NCBI GenBank assembly: GCA_038211505.1
Contig: JBBQVO010000123.1
Span: 1 to 9,897, forward strand
Direction of reading: 5' to 3'
From: JBBQVO01 sp038211505
GTDB taxonomy: Bacteria; Chloroflexota; Dehalococcoidia; DSTF01; JACRBR01
DNA: 9,897 nucleotides
Made by a program: the position numbers and the translations under genes. Shown here one piece after another: positions 7,029 through 9,897 of this stretch. Position 1 is the first letter of the stretch; each line of letters starts with the position of its first letter. Under the pieces are notes generated by a model. That model searched no databases, was not told the origin of the DNA, and saw only the letters and a list, made by a program, of their open reading frames with translations.

Positions 7029-7958
7029 TTAGCGGCCGTCCCGCCGCAACTCCCGCCACCGGGCATCTTCCGTGTCGAACAGAAACCGCATCAACTCCAA
7101 TAGCTGCGCGATCGGATGCTCCACCCACGATAGCCCCGGCGTCGCGCCGCGCGGCAGGATCAGCAGGATCATCTGCAGCCGCCGCCAGAGGATGCGCGCC
7201 TCCGCCGTCTCGTCGGCGTCGAGCGGGGCGATCTCGCGATGCCCGGCGAGCACGTGCGGCACCGCACGCATCGGCATCGTGAAGTCGTACGCCTCGTCGC
7301 CCAACGCGGCGCAGCCCCAATCGATCAGCGCGGCGTATTCGTGATCATGGCCGCGCACGATGACGTTCGTCGCCTGCGTGTCCTGATGCAGCAGTCGCGC
7401 CGGGACGGACGCCGGCATGACCGCCGCGATATGATCAAGCCACTTCGTCAGCCACCGCGCCTCCGTCACTGTGAACCAACCGTCGGAGGCGCGATCGTCC
7501 GCGAGCGAGCGCGGGTCGGGCAGCGGATCCGCCGCGCGAAGTGCGCCGGCTTCGTCGACCGAGTGCAGCCGCGCGAGATCACGCCCGACATCGCGCCACA
7601 CCTCTGCGACTCCGTCCGGATCGAGATCGAGATATTCGAAGTTGTCGCCGTCCGCCCACTCGAATATCGAGTACGGAACGGCGATCAGATCGCGGCGGTC
7701 ATCGAACGCGACCAGCCGCGGCGTGCGCACGCCTGCGGCCCGTGCGATCGGCGCCGCGATTGCTTCACGCAGCGTCTGTTCGATGTGCGCCGGACTCTCG
7801 CGCGGCACTCGCAACGCGTACCCGTCGCCGAGACGATAGATCGCGTTGATGATGCCTGCGTCGGGCAGCGCGGCAAAGCCGCCTGGCGGCAGGCCGTGAC
7901 GCGCGCGAATCGCCGCGATCGTTTCGTCGGAGACGGACGTGTGCGGTGGCAGTTTCAT
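7029..7958 (-). CDS. Aminoglycoside phosphotransferase (APH)-fold kinase
   Basis: This 309-residue protein has the APH/choline-kinase fold (PF01636-like). The N-lobe has AIYRLGDGYALRVPR (39-53) and TLREAIAAPIARAAGV (62-76), whose glutamate at 65 fits the helix-C position. The hinge is YSIFEWADGDNF (96-107). The catalytic loop is LLHQDTQATNVIV (189-201), with H191, D193 and N198 in the HxDxxxxN pattern, and the metal-binding motif is LIDWGCAALGDEAYDF (211-226) with D213. The usual N-lobe ATP-binding lysine appears to be arginine (R50, ALRV), which is common in APH-like proteins. It would phosphorylate a small hydroxylated molecule using ATP. Most chromosomal members have no proven substrate, so antibiotic resistance should not be assumed. 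The start is 31 bases after the stop of the flavoprotein gene on the same strand, with no good Shine-Dalgarno sequence, so it is probably co-transcribed. Confidence 0.9.
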   Translation of the reverse strand: MKLPPHTSVSDETIAAIRARHGLPPGGFAALPDAGIINAIYRLGDGYALRVPRESPAHIEQTLREAIAAPIARAAGVRTPRLVAFDDRRDLIAVPYSIFEWADGDNFEYLDLDPDGVAEVWRDVGRDLARLHSVDEAGALRAADPLPDPRSLADDRASDGWFTVTEARWLTKWLDHIAAVMPASVPARLLHQDTQATNVIVRGHDHEYAALIDWGCAALGDEAYDFTMPMRAVPHVLAGHREIAPLDADETAEARILWRRLQMILLILPRGATPGLSWVEHPIAQLLELMRFLFDTEDARWRELRRDGR

Positions 7959-7989
7959 CGCCGGCGGTCGCGCAGCGGCGGAGCAGACA

Positions 7990-9198
7990 TCACTCGGGCG
8001 TGAACTCGCGCAGCGCCCGGATCGCCGCGCCCGTCAACGCGACGTCGTCGAGCGGCGGGTGGATCAGTCCGGCGCGGACGTCGCGGAAGCAGCGCTCCAG
8101 CGGGTGCGATTCCATCAGCCCGGCGCCGCCGCCGATCCGCAGGGCCAGATCGGTGATGCGGACGGCGTTGTTCGTCGCGTGGTACTTCACGAGCGGCACC
8201 TGCGCGGCCACCGCGCGGCGGTCCATCTTCTCATCCACCCAGTCCCGCGCCGTATCGAAGATCAAGCGCCGCGAGGCGAACAGCAGCGCCTCGATCTCGC
8301 CGAGCTTCGCGCGCACGGCCGGCAGCTCGCCGATCGGTTTGCCAAGATTCGTTGGCACGCGCGTCGCCGCGAAGTTGGCCACCCAGTTGCGTGCCGCGAC
8401 GGCCACGCCGTTGTATGTCGCCGCGAACGTCAGCCCGTGCCACGGCGCCACCTCCGGCGATGGGACAAACGTCTCGCCCGCCGGGCTGACGCGGATTACG
8501 TCGCTCTCCGGCACCGGCACGTCGTCGAAGACGATCTCGTGGCTCGCTGACTCGCGCATCGAGAGCGCGCGCCACGTCGGGTCGATGCTGACGCCCGGCG
8601 CGTCGGCGCGCACGAGGAACTGGCCGAGATGCTCCGGCATGCCGTCGGCGCGTACGGTCGCACTGACGGCGTAGTGCGTGAGTAGCGTGCTCGCAGTCGA
8701 CCACGCCTTGCGGCCGCTGATCCGCCAGTGCGGAGCAGTCGCCGCAGGAGACCCGTCGTCCGAACGCGTTGCCGTCGTCGCCGGCAGGCCGCCGCGCGCC
8801 GGGCTGCCCATCTCCGTCTCCGCCTGGCAGTTGTTGACTAGCCATCCGTGTTCGACGGATCCGCGCAGAAACGTCTCCAGCATCTCCGGCTGCCACAGCC
8901 CCGACACCAGCGACGCGCCGATGTACTGCAGGTGCATGTTCGCTGCCAACCCGGCCGAGCCGAGCGCCGCCGCGATCTTCTCTTGCGCGATACATGCGTC
9001 GAGCACCGTGCCGCCGAGTCCGCCGAGCCGCGCCGGCACGACGAGCGTCAGATACCGCGTCGCCCGCAAATCGTCGACGCAGCCGGCGAGCAGCGCCTCG
9101 CCGATCTCGCCCGCTTCGACGCGCGCCGCGATGCGACCAGCGGCGTCGTTCGCGACGTCGACGATGTGCGGATCGGCGAGATGGTCGTAGGAGTCCAC
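7990..9198 (-). CDS. Acyl-CoA dehydrogenase-fold flavoprotein
   Basis: This 402-residue protein has the three ACAD regions in order. The N-terminal helical domain includes VVPARLGGLGGTVLD (53-67). The middle beta domain has NNCQAETEMGSPA (122-134), WRISGRKAWSTAS (158-170) for flavin contacts and ALSMRESASHEIVFDDVPVPES (211-232). The C-terminal helical bundle ends in IGGGAGLMESHPLERCFRDVRAGLIHPPLDD (355-385). The usual bacterial ACAD ending (RD.R....YEGT), whose Glu is the catalytic base, here reads RDVRAGLIHPPLDD with no glutamate, a pattern I associate with actinobacterial-type ACAD-like proteins. It may be a dehydrogenase with a base elsewhere or a flavin-dependent enzyme with another reaction. 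The start is GTG. The frame has a stop four codons upstream (9211-9213) and no Met before residue 88, so the GTG is almost forced. It heads a minus-strand unit with the kinase gene. Substrate unknown. Confidence 0.88.
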   Translation of the reverse strand: MDSYDHLADPHIVDVANDAAGRIAARVEAGEIGEALLAGCVDDLRATRYLTLVVPARLGGLGGTVLDACIAQEKIAAALGSAGLAANMHLQYIGASLVSGLWQPEMLETFLRGSVEHGWLVNNCQAETEMGSPARGGLPATTATRSDDGSPAATAPHWRISGRKAWSTASTLLTHYAVSATVRADGMPEHLGQFLVRADAPGVSIDPTWRALSMRESASHEIVFDDVPVPESDVIRVSPAGETFVPSPEVAPWHGLTFAATYNGVAVAARNWVANFAATRVPTNLGKPIGELPAVRAKLGEIEALLFASRRLIFDTARDWVDEKMDRRAVAAQVPLVKYHATNNAVRITDLALRIGGGAGLMESHPLERCFRDVRAGLIHPPLDDVALTGAAIRALREFTPE

Positions 9199-9204
9199 GC
9201 GATC

Positions 9205-9210
9205 AGAATA
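9205..9210 (-). promoter_or_regulatory. Candidate -10 element for a leaderless transcript of the flavoprotein gene
   Basis: On the minus strand TATTCT (TANNNT type) ends six bases before the GTG at 9198, so transcription would start at or next to the start codon. No Shine-Dalgarno-like purine run precedes the GTG, which fits a leaderless mRNA. No good -35 hexamer is visible at 16-18 bases. Confidence 0.4.
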
Positions 9211-9300
9211 TCAAGACGGCGAAGCTCGCGCGTTCCCGCTTCAGGCGCGTCTAACGCCGCGCTTCGGTACCATCACGCACCGGTTGGCAACTGATCATGA

Positions 9301-9309
9301 AGAGAGGAA
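9301..9309 (+). promoter_or_regulatory. Ribosome binding site for the small protein gene
   Basis: AGAGAGGAA lies just before the ATG at 9317, with the AGAGG core nine bases away. It decides for this ATG over the in-frame TTG at 9284, which has no purine run before it. Confidence 0.65.
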
Positions 9310-9316
9310 CACCAGC

Positions 9317-9763
9317 ATGAAGCGAGTTCTGTACGCGTTGCAGTTCAAAGGAAGCGCCGCCTCGACGGACGCCTCCGGAACGACTCTGAACGTGACGGCG
9401 AAGGCAACCAGCACCAGCATCAAGACGTCGGTCTTCCCCGACGGCCTGAACGGGAAAGTCGAGTCGGAGGCGGGCGCTGAGGCGCGGTTTGAGTCGACCG
9501 TTTCGATGAAGAATGAGGGCGCGTTCGACGAGCACGGGACGATCTCGTTCGGCGCAGACAACCGTTTGCGCTTCGTCACCGTCGGGCAGGGCCAGGTGCA
9601 GCCGAGCGGCGAAGAGGGCATCAGCGTCGGCGCCGTCATCTGGCGTGTCGATGGCGGCGATGGCGTGTTCGCCGGCGCGGCCGGCTTCATCACGTCGAAC
9701 TTCTGGTTCAACACGGCGAACGAGGTCACGGACAACCAGTTCGGTGTCATCGAGATGAAGTGA
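9317..9763 (+). CDS. Uncharacterised small beta-rich protein
   Basis: The product is 148 residues and I do not recognise it with certainty. It lacks a signal peptide and membrane spans, so it is probably cytoplasmic. It is rich in Gly, Thr, Ser and Val in alternating pattern, as expected for a beta barrel. The clearest element is the C-terminal third: GISVGAVIWRV (101-111), DGGDGVFAGAAGFITSNFWF (112-131), then DNQFGVIEMK to the end. The G-x-F-x-G-A-x-G-x-x-x-S pattern recalls allene-oxide-cyclase-barrel or DUF3224-like small proteins. This is a resemblance, not an assignment. Residues 11-50 are rich in Ser, Thr and Ala. The ATG at 9317 is supported by the purine run before it. The TGA overlaps the GTG of the following NUDIX gene (GTGA at 9760-9763), so the two are probably coupled in expression. 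Confidence 0.82.
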   Translation: MKRVLYALQFKGSAASTDASGTTLNVTAKATSTSIKTSVFPDGLNGKVESEAGAEARFESTVSMKNEGAFDEHGTISFGADNRLRFVTVGQGQVQPSGEEGISVGAVIWRVDGGDGVFAGAAGFITSNFWFNTANEVTDNQFGVIEMK

Positions 9764-9897
9764 CGGACGCACCCGACGGCGAGCATGCGAGCCTCGCGAT
9801 CCCCGACGTGATTTCGACCGAACACATCTTCCGCGGCAAGATGGTCGGCCTCCGCATCGATATGCTGCGTCTCGCTGACGGCTCGTCGTACGCCCGC
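9760..9897 (+). CDS. NUDIX hydrolase, N-terminal part (ADP-ribose pyrophosphatase-like; truncated by window end)
   Basis: A frame open from GTG 9760 to the window edge encodes 46 residues. From about residue 17 it reads VISTEHIFRGKMVGLRIDM followed by LRLADGSSYAR, which matches the start of ADP-ribose pyrophosphatase-type NUDIX enzymes (FxGRxxxVRxDxVxLPDGxxxxRE...). The catalytic NUDIX box lies beyond the edge and cannot be checked. Such enzymes hydrolyse ADP-ribose or related nucleoside diphosphate compounds in the cytoplasm. The GTG overlaps the stop of the small-protein gene (GTGA). A second in-frame GTG at 9808 begins right at the conserved part and is an alternative start. Confidence 0.7.
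   Translation, partial: MTDAPDGEHASLAIPDVISTEHIFRGKMVGLRIDMLRLADGSSYAR

Larger units (their letters stand above)
9199..9316. other. Divergent intergenic region
   Basis: These 118 bases separate the minus-strand flavoprotein gene from the plus-strand small-protein gene and should hold both promoters. The minus-strand -10 candidate is described separately. For the plus strand TACCAT (9268-9273) is a weak -10-like match without a partner -35. I see no operator-like palindrome. Confidence 0.5.

Noticed and set aside
7029..7958. Antibiotic resistance by the APH-fold kinase
   Set aside because: The fold is shared by many metabolic kinases, and nothing in the neighbourhood suggests resistance or mobility, so I did not give a drug substrate.
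7239..8674. Long plus-strand open frames opposite the kinase and flavoprotein genes
   Set aside because: They cover the minus-strand genes, whose motifs (HxDxxxxN, DWG, ACAD signatures) are intact. The plus-strand translations are Arg/Ser/Ala-rich with no domain.
9284..9316. TTG start for the small protein
   Set aside because: No ribosome binding site precedes it, and the extra 11 residues arise from the Shine-Dalgarno region of the ATG at 9317.

Overview
The window is GC-rich bacterial chromosome, densely coded, with strong G/C preference at third codon positions and no plasmid, phage, transposase, CRISPR or RNA gene that I can recognise. The gene families present do not fix the taxon. A free-living high-GC bacterium is certain; Chloroflexota or Actinomycetota is only a guess from overall style.

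Left part, 1-6903 (+): a surface- or exo-polysaccharide biosynthesis operon. In order it has the C-terminal part of a GT4 glycosyltransferase cut by the window edge, a PLP-dependent DegT/DnrJ/EryC1/StrS sugar aminotransferase, a second GT-B glycosyltransferase of TuaH-like type, an integral membrane Wzy/O-antigen-ligase family protein, a third GT4 enzyme with the DUF1972-type N-terminus typical of rhamnosyltransferases, and, after an 88-base gap, an NAD(P)-dependent extended-SDR sugar epimerase/dehydratase. Three junctions overlap by one or four bases (763-766, 3193, 4662-4665), so the first five genes are probably translated as a coupled unit. Together they would make an amino sugar or other modified nucleotide sugar, build a lipid-linked repeat unit on the cytoplasmic face, and polymerise or ligate it outside. 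No flippase, initiating transferase or chain-length regulator is in view.

Middle, 6904-7028: a convergent intergenic region with two successive inverted repeats between 9-bp direct repeats. It may be a bidirectional terminator or a small palindromic mobile unit.

Right part, 7029-9198 (-): a two-gene unit of an acyl-CoA-dehydrogenase-fold flavoprotein, apparently without the usual YEGT catalytic glutamate and with a GTG start that looks leaderless, followed by an aminoglycoside-phosphotransferase-fold kinase. Across a 118-base divergent intergenic region, 9317-9897 (+) holds a small uncharacterised protein whose stop overlaps the GTG start of a NUDIX hydrolase that runs off the window.

I see no clear new defence or mobile system. 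The least explained items are the convergent palindromic region, the small protein coupled to the NUDIX gene, and the active-site-variant flavoprotein.
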